Below, in pieces: positions 8,204 to 18,900 of a DNA stretch of 64,000 nucleotides. The position numbers were made by a program, and so were the translations under genes. The notes under the pieces were generated by a model, which saw only the letters and a list, made by a program, of their open reading frames with translations, had not been told where the DNA came from and searched no databases. The DNA comes from Actinomycetospora sp. NBRC 106378 (GTDB taxonomy: Bacteria > Actinomycetota > Actinomycetes > Mycobacteriales > Pseudonocardiaceae), in NCBI RefSeq assembly GCF_030269685.1, contig NZ_BSTT01000002.1, positions 62,001 through 126,000 of the forward strand, in the 5' to 3' direction. Numbering within the stretch: the first letter of the stretch is position 1; every line of letters starts with the position of its first letter.

Positions 8204-8931
8204 CTACCGACGAATCGTTACGGCCATCCGGGTGTATCGCGCAACGTAAGCAGCTGACCGCTCCGCGTAGGGTTGCTTGCACGGCTGATGCAACCTCAAA
8301 GCATTCTGATCATGGATGGTAAGGCCAAGGACGAGTGCGTCTCCGTCGAACGGACCCCAAACGCTTCCTGGCGCTGTGTCTGATTTGACTGGAATTGGGT
8401 AATGCGTGTCTATCTGCGAATTTTCGCGCCAGTTGATGCGAAAGCATCAAGGCAGTCCTCGAGAACGGTCGTCGCCCCAACACCGCGGCACTCTCCGCGC
8501 ACCGTTCCTTCGAGCATAGCTGAGCGCAATCTGCGCGCTACAGCATCGCTATCATCGATGCCTCCGAGTCGTACTCGATCGGCAAGTTGCTGACAAGGAA
8601 ACAGTTGGAGCGTGGACGACGGGCTGTATGACTCCCGGGGCCGTGGTCTGGGGGCTATTGGTCTGGGAGCTAAAGGTCTGGGGTTGTTGGTCTGAGAGCC
8701 TCGAGCGTCGACTGAAGGGGCTCCTCAACTATGTCGAGCTCTTCATTAGGAAGATCGACTACTCCCGCGATGAGGATGTCCTTACCTGCCCTTGATCGCA
8801 TGCAGGAAAGACAGGCAACGTCGTCAGCCTCCGTCACCGCGCTCGTCTGTCCCGCTCTTGACCCTGAGGAGGGAGGGAGAATAAGGAGTTCGACCCAGTA
8901 CCGCCAGTACCCGATCTCTGTCGTCGTCTTC
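8204..8931 (-). pseudogene. decayed gene, three successive reading-frame pieces, family unknown
   Basis: Translation of the minus strand gives protein-like text in three consecutive frames. Piece 1 is open from a stop just upstream of 8931 to TAG at 8670-8672 (its only good start, GTG at 8837, gives 55 residues including RAGKDILIAGVVDLPNEE). Piece 2, from about 8700 to TAG near 8414, contains LQLFPCQQLADRVRLGGIDD. Piece 3, from about 8436 to TAG at 8204-8206, contains YPIPVKSDTAPGSVWGPFDG and HDQNALRLHQPCKQPYAERS and has no usable start codon. The order and composition suggest one original gene of about 240 codons broken twice, once within a short tandem repeat. I do not recognise the family. 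It could instead be two or three tiny genes, but the missing starts argue against that. Confidence 0.5.
8645..8702. repeat. four tandem copies of a 14-15 bp unit
   Basis: Units beginning GGTCTGRG start at 8645, 8660, 8675 and 8689, so spacings are 15, 15 and 14 bp. The last unit is one base shorter, and this is where the minus-strand coding text changes frame. A slippage-prone repeat inside a gene is a plausible cause of the break. Confidence 0.7.
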
Positions 8932-9059
8932 TAGTTACGGTTCAAGAATTCGACCATCATTGCGTCAGCGGTGGTCGTTGCCAACTCTCGATCGCAGAAG
9001 CCACGTTCGTTTGTTAACGCTTACCGCTCAAAAGAACAACTGCGGCGGCGGCGCAACCT

Positions 9060-9076
9060 TTGTGGCCTGGCCACAA
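9060..9076. promoter_or_regulatory. 17-bp near-perfect palindrome, possible operator
   Basis: TTGTGGCC-T-GGCCACAA: two 8-bp arms around a single central base, in the non-coding stretch between the 171-residue gene and the decayed gene. Perfect dyad symmetry of this length suggests a dimeric regulator site or a hairpin. No regulator gene is adjacent, so function is open. The rest of 8932-9209 shows no gene; ATCCAC/GTGGAT arms at 9153-9173 form another weak hairpin just past the 171-residue gene. Confidence 0.35.
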
Positions 9077-9209
9077 CAACTTCTGTGGGCGACCAGGGCA
9101 AGCGGGCAATCTGGATCACGGGGCGGTAGGCTGACCGATGCCGCGCCAGGTCATCCACACTGGCGGCGTGGATGCGGCAGCTAGGCCTTGGGTTCAACGG
9201 CGCTATCGG

Positions 9210-9725
9210 TCAGAGCTGGGACAGCAGAGCGGACCAGGCGTCGAAGGACTCGATCAACCCTTCCACGACGTCGGGGTCTTGATCGTGCCCCTCACCCATC
9301 GCTACGGCGAACAAAGCATAAGTCCAGGTGCAAGCTCCTTGCTGCGTTTGGTTCCCAACGCAGCGTTCGAGCTCGCCGACCATTGCAGGTAGAACCCGCT
9401 GTTCAAGCAGCATGTCGAGGCCGGCCTCGCCGTACGAAGCTAGAGCGTTCGCTCCCAGTGCGACTCGGTCTCGTGCTGCCGAGATCTTCGCAGTCTCAGG
9501 AGGCGATGCAGAAAGGGAAGTGTTCCCGGCATCGTCGAGACCTGTGAACAGTGCGCCTGCAAGGTAGGAGGCGTGGGAGCGGTTGTAGTCACTCCCGGGG
9601 TTCTCTTCGGAGAACACCCAGGCCATGACCCCCTGCAGGAATAGCAGCTCGAGGGCGGGCACGTCCTCGCGACGCAGTCGAGCAAGGGCATCGATCATGG
9701 TGCCCCGAGTGACGCTACTTGTCAC
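9210..9725 (-). CDS. hypothetical protein, last gene downstream of brxHI
   Basis: 171 residues from GTG at 9725, preceded by a strong ribosome-binding site (GGAGG, 8 bases upstream). It is predicted soluble and helical with no known motif; WVFSEENPGSDYNRSHASYL and ERCVGNQTQQGACTWTYALF are its most distinctive segments. It lies 169 bp beyond brxHI on the same strand and could be a cargo gene of the BREX operon or an independent small defence or immunity protein. I do not recognise its family. Confidence 0.7.
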   Translation of the reverse strand: MTSSVTRGTMIDALARLRREDVPALELLFLQGVMAWVFSEENPGSDYNRSHASYLAGALFTGLDDAGNTSLSASPPETAKISAARDRVALGANALASYGEAGLDMLLEQRVLPAMVGELERCVGNQTQQGACTWTYALFAVAMGEGHDQDPDVVEGLIESFDAWSALLSQL

Positions 9726-9894
9726 GATCTATCCTCCAAAGTCGCACTTGCCGCGCCTTGCTGGACCGACCGCTCACGCGGACGTGCTGCCGACCGTAAC
9801 TCGACCGTGATTGCGCAGGGTTGGCGGGGGCCGGTTGAAAGAGGGCAGGAAGTCTCCGACCCCATAGTCGGTCGCCAGACTGTCCAGCTGCGCG

Positions 9895-11991
9895 CTAATC
9901 GTGTGCGATAGATCGAGTCTCCCCGAGGACAGCTCGTGCACCTGAGCGGTCGACGAGCCGTTCGGAGACGGTACGGCGGGCCATCTCCACGGGCAGAGCC
10001 GCGGAGAATTTGAGCCCACGCACCGCCTGATCGTTCACCGGCGGCGCGACCAGGTCTACGTCCCCGGCCGCTCGCAGAGCCTCGGCGGCCTTTCGTGGGT
10101 CGAGCCCGTGCCGGAGCCGGACGACCTGGTCCCCGAAGCGTTGCGCCGGGTCCACGAGAGACGGCAGCGACGCGGCAAGTGTCCGATTCGCTGCGGTCCC
10201 GGCCCACGTCCACCAGTGCAGGTCCCCGTCAGGCGAGGATCGAAGGATCGTCGAGCCGGCCGCGACGTCTCCGGAGTGGTGCGCTCGAAGCTCGTTGAGC
10301 GCCGCGAGCGCACGCCGAGACATCGTGACGCCCGCCGGGTTCGCGCCGAGGAGGACGTCCCGCATTCCGCGGGTGATCTCGAAGGACAACCCGCCGCCCG
10401 TGCCCGACCACCGTGCCCGCCCGGGTAGATCCGTCGGCTCCACCCAGCACCGCCGGCGCTTCCAGTCCACGTGAATGACCAGCCAGGTGCGGCCGCCGAG
10501 CAGAAGGACGCGCGGAGCGCCTCCCGTGTCGGCGACCAGTACATCGTCGCCGACCATGCCGACCTCGGCGCGCCCATGCAGCACCGTGAACTCCGGCGGC
10601 GCGGTGAAGACGGCGAGCAGCTCCATGAAGTGGCGCCGTCCGAAGCGACGCTCGGCCTCTGGTCCGATAGCGAGTAGGTCGCCGTCGGGCTCGAGGAAGC
10701 CGCCGTCCTCTAAAAACGCCAGCACCTCGGCACCGTCGTCAAGCACAGAGAGCCCAGACCACCAGTCGTGCCACGTGCGTCGGCCGAGCGCACCCTCCTG
10801 GAGCGCAAGCGCCAAGAGCTGCTGAGCGGCGATGTGCCGAGGAAGAGGCGGTGCCGAAATCGGTTCCACCCAGTCGGTCGCCCAGCGGTGGAGAAGCCCG
10901 GCTGCATGGAGCACCTCGTCGAGACCAAGACCCAGGAACAGGCAGTTGCGCACGGAGTCAGCTCGCCGGCCAGTGCGTCCCAGCCGTTGCAGGAACGAGG
11001 CGACGGTGCGCGGAGCGCCGAGCTGGATCACGCGGTCGAGGTCACCGACGTCGATACCGAGCTCCAGGGTCGACGTCGCGACGATGACGCAGTCGCGTGC
11101 TTCGGCGAACGCCTCCTCCGAGCGTCGTCGTTCGGCGGCGGACAATGAGGAGTGCGAGAGGAAGGTCGACACCTCGCGGGCGCGGAGGGCGTTTCCCAGC
11201 TCCTCGGCGCGACGGCGACTGTCGACGAACACCAAGCGCTTTTCACCGCGATGCAGCGTCGAGATGACCTTGGCGGCCCCCTCGACCGACCCGACGTGGT
11301 CCAGGGTGACGTCGCTGACCGGCGGAGGACCTGACACAGCGACCACATCGCGGCGGCGGGTCACGTGCGGGCCCTGCAACCAGGCGAGCAGCTCGGCAGG
11401 GTTGCCCACCGTTGCCGAGAGGCCGATTCGCTGCAGCGGTCGACTGGCCAGCACCTCCAGCCGCTCCAGAACGGCCAACAAGTGCGAACCACGGTCGTCA
11501 CCGGCGAAGGCATGCACCTCATCGACCACGACGGCCTGCAGATCGGCGAAGAACCGGTGGGCGTCGAGAGAGGTCGAGACCAGCATCGACTCGAGCGACT
11601 CGGGGGTCGTGAGGAGCACGTCCGGCCGGTCGCGGCGGATAGCAGCACGCGCGGTCGCCGAGGTGTCTCCGTGCCAGAGTGCCGCTGTCCGACCTAGCCA
11701 TGCCGCGTACGACGCCAACCGTGGCTGCAGGTTCGACAACAGCGCCCGCAGCGGGCACACGTACAGCACGGAAACCCCGGCCCATCCCTCACCGGTCATC
11801 CGCGAGAGGACGGGGAAAGCAGCCGCCTCTGTCTTTCCACCGGCCGTCGGGGCTAGCAGCAACGCGTCGACTCCGTCGAGGACCGGCCCGACCGCTGCCT
11901 CCTGCAACGGACGGAGCCCCGGCCACCCCAGGGTGTTGACGATGTGGTGCTGGAGGACGGGGTTCAGGCGGTCCGCGGGGGAGGAGCTCAC
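9895..11991 (-). CDS. brxHI: BrxHI, Lhr-like superfamily 2 helicase of BREX type 2
   Basis: 698 residues. The N-terminal DEAD/DEAH helicase core has Walker A APTAGGKT at 47-54, a DEVH box in VVVDEVHAFAGDD near residue 157, motif III LSATVGNP near 194, and the C-terminal RecA domain with VIVATSTLELGIDVGDLDRV and the arginine finger motif QRLGRTGRR near 340-350. The ~330-residue tail resembles Lhr-type winged-helix/accessory regions. It is the final member of the pglY-pglZ-brxD-brxHI run: its ATG overlaps the brxD stop by 4 bp. In type 2 BREX, brxHI is a core gene added to the classical Pgl set; it probably remodels DNA during host marking or phage exclusion (family knowledge). Confidence 0.9.
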   Translation of the reverse strand: MSSSPADRLNPVLQHHIVNTLGWPGLRPLQEAAVGPVLDGVDALLLAPTAGGKTEAAAFPVLSRMTGEGWAGVSVLYVCPLRALLSNLQPRLASYAAWLGRTAALWHGDTSATARAAIRRDRPDVLLTTPESLESMLVSTSLDAHRFFADLQAVVVDEVHAFAGDDRGSHLLAVLERLEVLASRPLQRIGLSATVGNPAELLAWLQGPHVTRRRDVVAVSGPPPVSDVTLDHVGSVEGAAKVISTLHRGEKRLVFVDSRRRAEELGNALRAREVSTFLSHSSLSAAERRRSEEAFAEARDCVIVATSTLELGIDVGDLDRVIQLGAPRTVASFLQRLGRTGRRADSVRNCLFLGLGLDEVLHAAGLLHRWATDWVEPISAPPLPRHIAAQQLLALALQEGALGRRTWHDWWSGLSVLDDGAEVLAFLEDGGFLEPDGDLLAIGPEAERRFGRRHFMELLAVFTAPPEFTVLHGRAEVGMVGDDVLVADTGGAPRVLLLGGRTWLVIHVDWKRRRCWVEPTDLPGRARWSGTGGGLSFEITRGMRDVLLGANPAGVTMSRRALAALNELRAHHSGDVAAGSTILRSSPDGDLHWWTWAGTAANRTLAASLPSLVDPAQRFGDQVVRLRHGLDPRKAAEALRAAGDVDLVAPPVNDQAVRGLKFSAALPVEMARRTVSERLVDRSGARAVLGETRSIAHD

Positions 11992-13289
11992 AGCTCGATG
12001 TCGTCCACGGACACGGCCGACGCCTCGGCCTCGGCGGCGGTGAGTTCGGAACGGTTCACGGTCAGGGCGTAGTGCTGACGCGGATCGAAGTCAGCGAACT
12101 GATCTACCCGGTCGAGGACGTCGGCCACGAGCTTGCGTAGGAACAGCCGGGGCGCGACTCCCACCCGTCCGCCCAGCCGTCCCGCCACGGCTGACGCGAG
12201 GTCGCGCACGTAGGCGTCGTCGACCAGCGAACGAATCCGGTCTGGCGCTGCGGACCCGTCGGCGTAGAGATCCCGAACCCGAACACCCAATTCAGTGAGA
12301 CCGTCCAGGTCGAACCCGAGCAGCCGCACCTGCGGGGCTCGCGGGTTGTCGAAGCGAGCGTCGGTACCGAAGTCGGTGTGGAGTCGGTCGGCGAGCGGCT
12401 GGAGGGTCTGCACGCCCTGCCGCCCGTCGAAGAACGCCGGCGTCCCCGTGATGACGAGGTACAGCCCGGGGAAGCGACCGGCGTCGACCTCGTCGATCAA
12501 CTGCCGCAGCGCGTTGAGCGCCTTGGCTCGGGCATCGCTCCGGACCCGTTGCAGGGTCTCGACCTCATCGAGGATCAGCACGAGTCCGGGATGACCGGCG
12601 TCGCGCAGTACGATGAGGAGCCCCTGCAGGAACGAGAGCGCCATGAAGTGGTCGACCTCGCCCTTGACGCCCCCCGCACGCCGAGCCGCCGCTGCGACGT
12701 GCGGCTCTCCCGCCAGCCACGCTGCGAGACCGTCCGCGACCCCCGCGTCGTCGGAGGCGACGGCGGCGCGGTAGCCGCGCAGTCCGGTTGCGAAAGCCGG
12801 CGTGCTCGTCGCCAGCGCCGCGAGCCGCGACCCCATCAGCTCGTCAACCGCCGCGCCCAGAGCCTCGTCGTCAAGGTCGCCCGCGGCGAGGGCGTCCTCC
12901 TCCAGTGTGAACAGCCAGGCGTCGAGCACTGGGCGGAACGCACTGGGCGGCGCCGTTGCCGTGGTCAGCCGTTCACACAGTCGGCGATAGACCGTCTCCA
13001 GCCGATGCAGAGGAGTCTCGGTCTCCGAAATCTGCACCTCGGCAACGGCCATGTTCGCGGCCTTGGCGCGCTCACCTAGCCAGCGGGAGACGAACGTCTT
13101 GCCGGCTCCGTACTCGCCTCGAATCGCCGTGAAGGAAGCCCCACCCGAGCGGCAGGTCGCGAGGGACTCCTCCAACCCAGGGGCCAGACGCTCGAGACCG
13201 ACCGCGAGCAGGTCAAGCCCCGAGCCCGGCACGGTTCCTCGCCGCAGCGCGCCGAGGACAGCGTCTCGCCGGACGGGACTGACGCTCAC
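11988..13289 (-). CDS. brxD: BrxD, P-loop ATPase of BREX type 2
   Basis: 433 residues. Walker A GEYGAGKT lies at residues 58-65 and Walker B LVLILDEVE near 236-243, with sensor-like VITGTPAFF near 285; this fits the ATP-binding BrxD family (DUF2791-type). No nuclease or transmembrane signature is visible. It overlaps pglZ upstream and brxHI downstream by 4 bp each, so it is translated as part of one unit with them. BrxD is one of the two proteins that distinguish the full type 2 BREX locus from the original four-gene Pgl description; its exact biochemical role is unknown. Confidence 0.9.
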   Translation of the reverse strand: MSVSPVRRDAVLGALRRGTVPGSGLDLLAVGLERLAPGLEESLATCRSGGASFTAIRGEYGAGKTFVSRWLGERAKAANMAVAEVQISETETPLHRLETVYRRLCERLTTATAPPSAFRPVLDAWLFTLEEDALAAGDLDDEALGAAVDELMGSRLAALATSTPAFATGLRGYRAAVASDDAGVADGLAAWLAGEPHVAAAARRAGGVKGEVDHFMALSFLQGLLIVLRDAGHPGLVLILDEVETLQRVRSDARAKALNALRQLIDEVDAGRFPGLYLVITGTPAFFDGRQGVQTLQPLADRLHTDFGTDARFDNPRAPQVRLLGFDLDGLTELGVRVRDLYADGSAAPDRIRSLVDDAYVRDLASAVAGRLGGRVGVAPRLFLRKLVADVLDRVDQFADFDPRQHYALTVNRSELTAAEAEASAVSVDDIEL

Positions 13290-15913
13290 GTCGGGAACTG
13301 CCGGTCGAGCAGCTCGCGGTCAACCGCGACGAAGGCTCCGCCGTCAACCAGTGAGATCACCGGGTAGGAGTCGCGGTTCAATACCTGGGCCATCACCGTG
13401 ATCAGACCACGTAGGCGTCCGACCTGCCGTCCCGCCGCGGCGGCAACCACCGACGCCGGCGCTCGACCGCCGGCGTTGAAGACGAGATCGACGACAGAGG
13501 CAAAGACGGCGGGCTCGGGGACCGAGCGGCTCGCCGCTCCGCTGTGAGCCTGGCGGAACGCCGCTCCGGCGATCAGCTTCTGCCCACGTGATGTCGGAAC
13601 GGCTGCCGCCGGTGCCGGCGTCTCCACCGCAGCCGGAGCGTCGAACAGTCCGTCACCTTCCTGCACGGCCGCCTTCCGTCGAGGCTGCTTCCGCGACGGA
13701 GCAGGTACAACGACCTCGGGGGTCGGCGTTTCATGGCCGTCCCACCAGGCCGGTGCCCCGCCGACTCGCACCGACCAACCGTCGGGAATCTCGGCCCCCG
13801 GCGGCACCAGCCCGATCAGCGGGATCGCGACCTCCGCGAGCGTTGCACCGCCGTGGTAGCCGGCCGCCGCCTTGCCATAGCGAAGACCCTCGACAGCGGC
13901 GAGCACGGCGCGGCCGGACTCGGTCAGCACCCGTGGACCGGAGACCAGTACCTCGTCGGCCTCGACCGCGCCGTTCTCCGGTCGCCACCGAGCCCCGCCA
14001 CCGGTCGCCGGACGATGGACGGAGCCATTCTCCAGCACGTGCCCGTGGTCGGAGACGAGGAGCACGAAGCGGCCCGTCTCCCGCGCCCGGCCGAGAACCT
14101 GCGTCAAACCTGGAATGTCATCCGGCGTCCATTCGGGTCCTGACGACGACCGCCCCTTCCCGAGCGCATCGTCGACGGCGTTGAGGACAACGGCGACGGT
14201 TCCGCACCGCGAGTCTGGGGCAAGTGCCTCGTCGAGCTCGGGTCCGATGTCCCACCCCGGATCGCCCTTCACTGCTGCTTTGTGCAGGAGGCGAGCCGAG
14301 CGGCCTCGCCAGACTTCGAGCTGCCCGAACTCTGCGGCCTCTCTGTCCTGCTTCCCGCGCACAAGACGCCCGCGCAGCAGGGAGGACCGACTGAACTCCG
14401 TCTCGGTGGGCAAGACAGCGAGAACGGCCTCGCGCCCGCCATCCTCCGCGGCGGTTGCTTCGGTCCAACCCTGCCCCGCGAGTGCGTCGGTGAGGTCGCC
14501 GGCGACGGCGCCTGACATCCCGTCCACCACAACGACGAGGGCCTCGTTCCGCAGGGACGCCACCCGTTTGGCGAGGAAGGTCTCGACGGCGAGCAGCTGA
14601 GTCGGAGTCTCTCCAGCCGCCGCAAGGCGACGCGCAAAGGCCACGTCGATCTGCGCACGCACCGCGACCACGTCGCGACCAATGTCGCGTAGGGTCGCCC
14701 TGACCCGTTCGTCGGGATCGCCCGCGTGCACCTGATGGAGGGCCCGGTCGACCCACGACAGCTCTTGAGCATGCCTGGTCAGGCCCTCGGCGATCCCGTT
14801 GACCGCTGTCTCCGGTTCCGTGGCAAGCCAGCGACGCAGCCGCAGCCCTGCGTGCAGTCGGTCGTAACGATGCGGTTGCCGGGTTGCGTCGTCATGTTCG
14901 CGGACGTACTCCAGCGATCCTGACGACAGGTCGTGCGCGGCCAGGGCAAGCCGCTCGGTGTAACCCCTGGGCAGAAGTGGACTGTGAATCACGAGTTCGG
15001 GGGCAGCGAGCTCGTCGAGCATGGCGCTCGCGCGTGCCAAGACGCCTTCGGAGGGACGCAGTCGCACCGCTTCGAGGGCTTGGGTGGCCAGGGCAGCGAC
15101 TGCAGAGCGAGCCGGGTCCATGCCGAACCTGGACTGGGTGGCTCGCCCATAGGCGATGTCTGCCGTAGACCCAGTGCCACCAAGGACGGCCTGCAGCACC
15201 AGCAGGTCGGCGAGGACGTCGTCGCGCCGCTGAGCGAGGTCGCACAGGACTCCCGCGCCGTCGCCGAGGAGAAAAACGAGGTACTCGCGCAGCCCCGCCC
15301 GTTCAGCGGCTTCGCGCTCCCGCCACCGTGCGCGAACCGAAGACTCGTCGAACCGCAGGATCAAGTCGGCCAGGTCGGCCGACTCCGGGTCCTGCCCGAG
15401 GCGATCGGTCGCCACCATGGAGAGCGCCCGACGACGGGTGAGGTCGGTGCCGAGCTGGCGGCGCAACTTCTTCTCCGCAGCGAGATCCAGCAGAGCATCG
15501 ACCAACCAGACGTCGCGCTGAATGCGGCGGTCGACAATGCGGGAGCCGAGAACGCTTTGCAGCAGGGTGTACCGGTCAGCGTCGTGCAGCATTTCGCTGT
15601 CGAGCCGGGCGAGCACCGCATCGCCGAGGTCGGCCTCCGGGACATCGGTGACGATCGCCAGGACCGATTTCTCGCGAGACGTCCAGGTAGCGAAGGCGTC
15701 AAGCACCGCAAGGACCGAGCTGCACGGCGCCACGGTCACGGTCCAGCCGGATTCCGTGGTGTGTTCGGTCGGCCCACTCCACGCGTCAGGTGCGTCATTA
15801 CGGATCCCGACTGCGAAGGCAGCGCTGCCGTCGCGTCGCTTGCTCCGCGTGCGTTCTTCGACCTTCGCGACGACGGCTCGCTCGGTGGCGGGTAGCGCGG
15901 GCGCCGTGGTCAT
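13286..15913 (-). CDS. pglZ: PglZ, alkaline-phosphatase-superfamily BREX core protein
   Basis: 875 residues. The PglZ domain spans roughly residues 455-700: VVVVDGMSG (about 458-466) carries the metal-binding Asp of the alkaline-phosphatase fold, and LLVSDHGHV (about 613-621) the conserved DHG. The N-terminal ~440 residues are helical with SIVDRR/WLVDALLDL-type motifs seen in other PglZ proteins. PglZ is the signature protein of every BREX subtype; recent family knowledge links it to metal-dependent nuclease or phosphodiesterase activity. The start ATG overlaps the pglY stop (ATGA) and its stop overlaps brxD, so it is the centre of a tightly coupled operon. Confidence 0.93.
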   Translation of the reverse strand: MTTAPALPATERAVVAKVEERTRSKRRDGSAAFAVGIRNDAPDAWSGPTEHTTESGWTVTVAPCSSVLAVLDAFATWTSREKSVLAIVTDVPEADLGDAVLARLDSEMLHDADRYTLLQSVLGSRIVDRRIQRDVWLVDALLDLAAEKKLRRQLGTDLTRRRALSMVATDRLGQDPESADLADLILRFDESSVRARWREREAAERAGLREYLVFLLGDGAGVLCDLAQRRDDVLADLLVLQAVLGGTGSTADIAYGRATQSRFGMDPARSAVAALATQALEAVRLRPSEGVLARASAMLDELAAPELVIHSPLLPRGYTERLALAAHDLSSGSLEYVREHDDATRQPHRYDRLHAGLRLRRWLATEPETAVNGIAEGLTRHAQELSWVDRALHQVHAGDPDERVRATLRDIGRDVVAVRAQIDVAFARRLAAAGETPTQLLAVETFLAKRVASLRNEALVVVVDGMSGAVAGDLTDALAGQGWTEATAAEDGGREAVLAVLPTETEFSRSSLLRGRLVRGKQDREAAEFGQLEVWRGRSARLLHKAAVKGDPGWDIGPELDEALAPDSRCGTVAVVLNAVDDALGKGRSSSGPEWTPDDIPGLTQVLGRARETGRFVLLVSDHGHVLENGSVHRPATGGGARWRPENGAVEADEVLVSGPRVLTESGRAVLAAVEGLRYGKAAAGYHGGATLAEVAIPLIGLVPPGAEIPDGWSVRVGGAPAWWDGHETPTPEVVVPAPSRKQPRRKAAVQEGDGLFDAPAAVETPAPAAAVPTSRGQKLIAGAAFRQAHSGAASRSVPEPAVFASVVDLVFNAGGRAPASVVAAAAGRQVGRLRGLITVMAQVLNRDSYPVISLVDGGAFVAVDRELLDRQFPT

Positions 15914-18900
15914 CGCTCGACGACGCGGTAGGTGATGTCGATGGTGGCATCCTTGGACACCGCGTCGCGAAGCCGGGCCAGCACTTCGTCACGTGGTCCC
16001 ACATCGCGATGTTGCATCGACCCCGACTCGCCGGCGCCGGCGCCGGTGGCACCGGTCGTGACGACGGACTTACCGGTGGACGAACCGCCGATGACCGGCT
16101 CGCGCCCGACGGTCTGCGTTATCAGTCCAACCGTCGCCCGGTGGGCATCGGCGAGGGTCTTCCGCAGGCTGACGACAAGCTCATCCGCAGCGGCGCCCTC
16201 GGCGAGGGCACTGCGAATCGCCTGGGCGCGCTCGTCGGTCGAGGCCCGGAGGTGCTCGAAGATCTGACGGTCGACGCCGCGGAGCGCCGCGGTGACGTCA
16301 TTGGCCGACGACATTGAGGTGAGCAGGGTTCGCAGCGGCACCTCGTCGAGGTCGGCCTCCGCCAGCGCCTCGGCGACCTCGGTGGGTTCCGAGCGCACCC
16401 GCAGTGCGTCCAGCACCCGGACCGCCACCGTGGCCGTCCGGCCACGCGCCGGGTTGTCGGTCGGGTCGACGCCGAAGAGGGCCCAGTCCTTCTCCAGCAC
16501 GGCCAGCAGGTCCGCTGCCGGCTCGCGTCGAGTCGCGGCGGCTGCGGTCACCGTGCGGGCCATGCGTGCGACGGACCGCGGGGAACGGACACGAGCGTCG
16601 AGGTTCGCCCCGAACAGCACTGCGGCCCGCTCCACCGCGGTGGCCCAGACCTCCGGCTCCGGAAGCCGGGCGCGCCGCAGCACCATCTCGTCGCGCACGT
16701 CATCGACGGTATTCGGCGGCTCGATCGCGTCCCCGCGATAGGACCAGGAGCGTCGGCCGAGCTCGGCGTAGGTGAGGATCACGAGGTTCGCGACCTTTGG
16801 GTCGAGCCCGTACTCCTTCGGGATGGACCGCCGCACCTGGCCGACGCTCGGCTCGTCGTCCGGAATGAGGCGGTCGAGCTCCCGCTCCCAGAAACGGTCG
16901 AGCGTGAACGGCCCGTCAAGCAATTCACCGAGGCGCAGCGGGTGCGCCACGCGCTGGAGCGCGGGTCGCTCCTGACGCTCGGTCTCCGAGAGACGCTGGT
17001 CCTCGGACTCCGCCGCGCGGCGGACGACGTCGAGCACCGTGCGCAGTTCGGCCGCCGTGACAGCGGTCCCCTTGTGCTGCGGGTCGAAGTCGGGGTGCTG
17101 CGGAAAGGTGTGGGCGAAGCACTGGTCGACGAGGCGATCGAGCGCGTCGGCGAAGGGGCGTCCGACGCCGAGCTCGGGCGAGAACGTGGGGTCGAGGCTC
17201 GCGAGGTGCTGGGACCAGTCGAGCACACTGGCCGAATCGGGCTTCGCGAGCCCGTAGGCCTGGCGCAGCACGGTCCGCAGTTCGGCGCGCAGCGAGTCGC
17301 CCTGATTACGGAGCAAGTCGATCGCGCGATAGCGGTCCTCGGGCCCGAGGTGAGTGGCGGTCTCCTGCAAGCGATTGCCGAAGAGGAGGTGGTCGATCCG
17401 TACGAGAGTGCCGATCTTGCGCTGGACGTCGCCGGTGACGAACGCCGGGAGCCAGGCAACGGTATTGCGCGGGGCCGCCGCCCGCAGGTCGCGGACGCGG
17501 GCGAGATCGTCGGCCGCGTTGTGCGTCGCCTGGTCGAAGGGATAGTCGATAACGAGGCGCCAGCGGTCGCTCTGAGACGGCTCGAAGAGCTCATCGCGCA
17601 GCTCGGTGCGATCGCGGACGTTGCCGTAGACGATCTCCAGGACCCGCCGGCTGCCCCGCCAAGTGACGGTGTGCGTGACGTCAAGTCCGCCGTCGTGCTT
17701 GACGCCTAGCTCAGCGAAGAGCAGGTCGCGGACCAGCCTCCGTTGGGCGCCGGCGTTGTCGACGTGCGCGACGCGCTCGTAGATCACCGACAGGTCGATG
17801 CCCACGAGCTGCAGTCGCACGCTCGGGTCGTCCTCGTCGCCGACCTTCAGCTCTGCGACGCGGCTCGCCCAGGTGCGGAGCCGCCGGACCACCTCGGCGA
17901 CCTCCTGGCCGGGGATCATCGAGGTGACGGTGCCGTGGTTGAGGTGGGCGAGACGGCGCGCGGTGAGACCCTGCAACGCTCCGACGTGCGGGGCCAGCGC
18001 GGCAAGGAGCAGCGTCTTGACGAGGCGGTCGTCGGATCGGAACGCGTTCCAGGCCGCGGTTTCCACGGGCGCCCGGCGCTGCGCCTGCTCCTCGGTCATC
18101 GAGCGCTGCTCGAGCAGCAGGGGGCGGAGGGTGTGCTCGTAGAGCGAGCGGGCCTGGTCAAATTGGACCTTCAGCTCATGGGTGAACGGCTGGTCGGCGC
18201 CGTCGGCGATGGCGTCGTAGAGGTCGCCCAGCGGGACGATCTGGCCGAGTCGCAGATCGTCGCGCCGCTCGACGAGGATCGTCCACATCAGCTTGATCGC
18301 GGTGCGCTCGCGCTGGAGGGCCGACGACACCTCGATCAGCGTGGCCATGAAGGCGGGACTAAACGGATAGGTGCGTCGGAAGCCCTCTGCGTCGCCGTCG
18401 GAGAGCAGGACGTCGCGGGTGGCTCCCGGGAGACGGTCGGTGCGGGCGAACGCCGCCGCGATCTGCTCGCGGGCACTCTCGCTCACGGGCTTCAGCACGC
18501 GCTTCTCGGCGATCATCTCGAGGTTGCGGTCCTCGAGGTCGACGCGCCCGAACCGGCCATCCCAGTAGGACAGCTGATCCTGGAACGACAGCGACTCCGC
18601 GCCGGTGCCGTGCTGGCCGATGAGTTCGCGCAGGTCGCGTTGCCGGGCGATGAGGCTGACGATCGGGATCGGGCGGTTCGCGTCGGACGACTCGACCAGC
18701 TTCGCGACCTTCTCGGCCTCGCGACGGACGAAGTCGTCGTTGCCGATCCGGCCCGCGAGCCACAGGACGAGTTCGTCGAGGAAGAGCACGACACCGTCGA
18801 ACCCGAGTGCCTTCGCGTGGCGGCTGATCGCGGCGAGACCTGCGTCGAGGGTGACGAAGGCGTTGGCGGAGCCCTGCACTGTGCGCGTGTAGTTGGGGAA

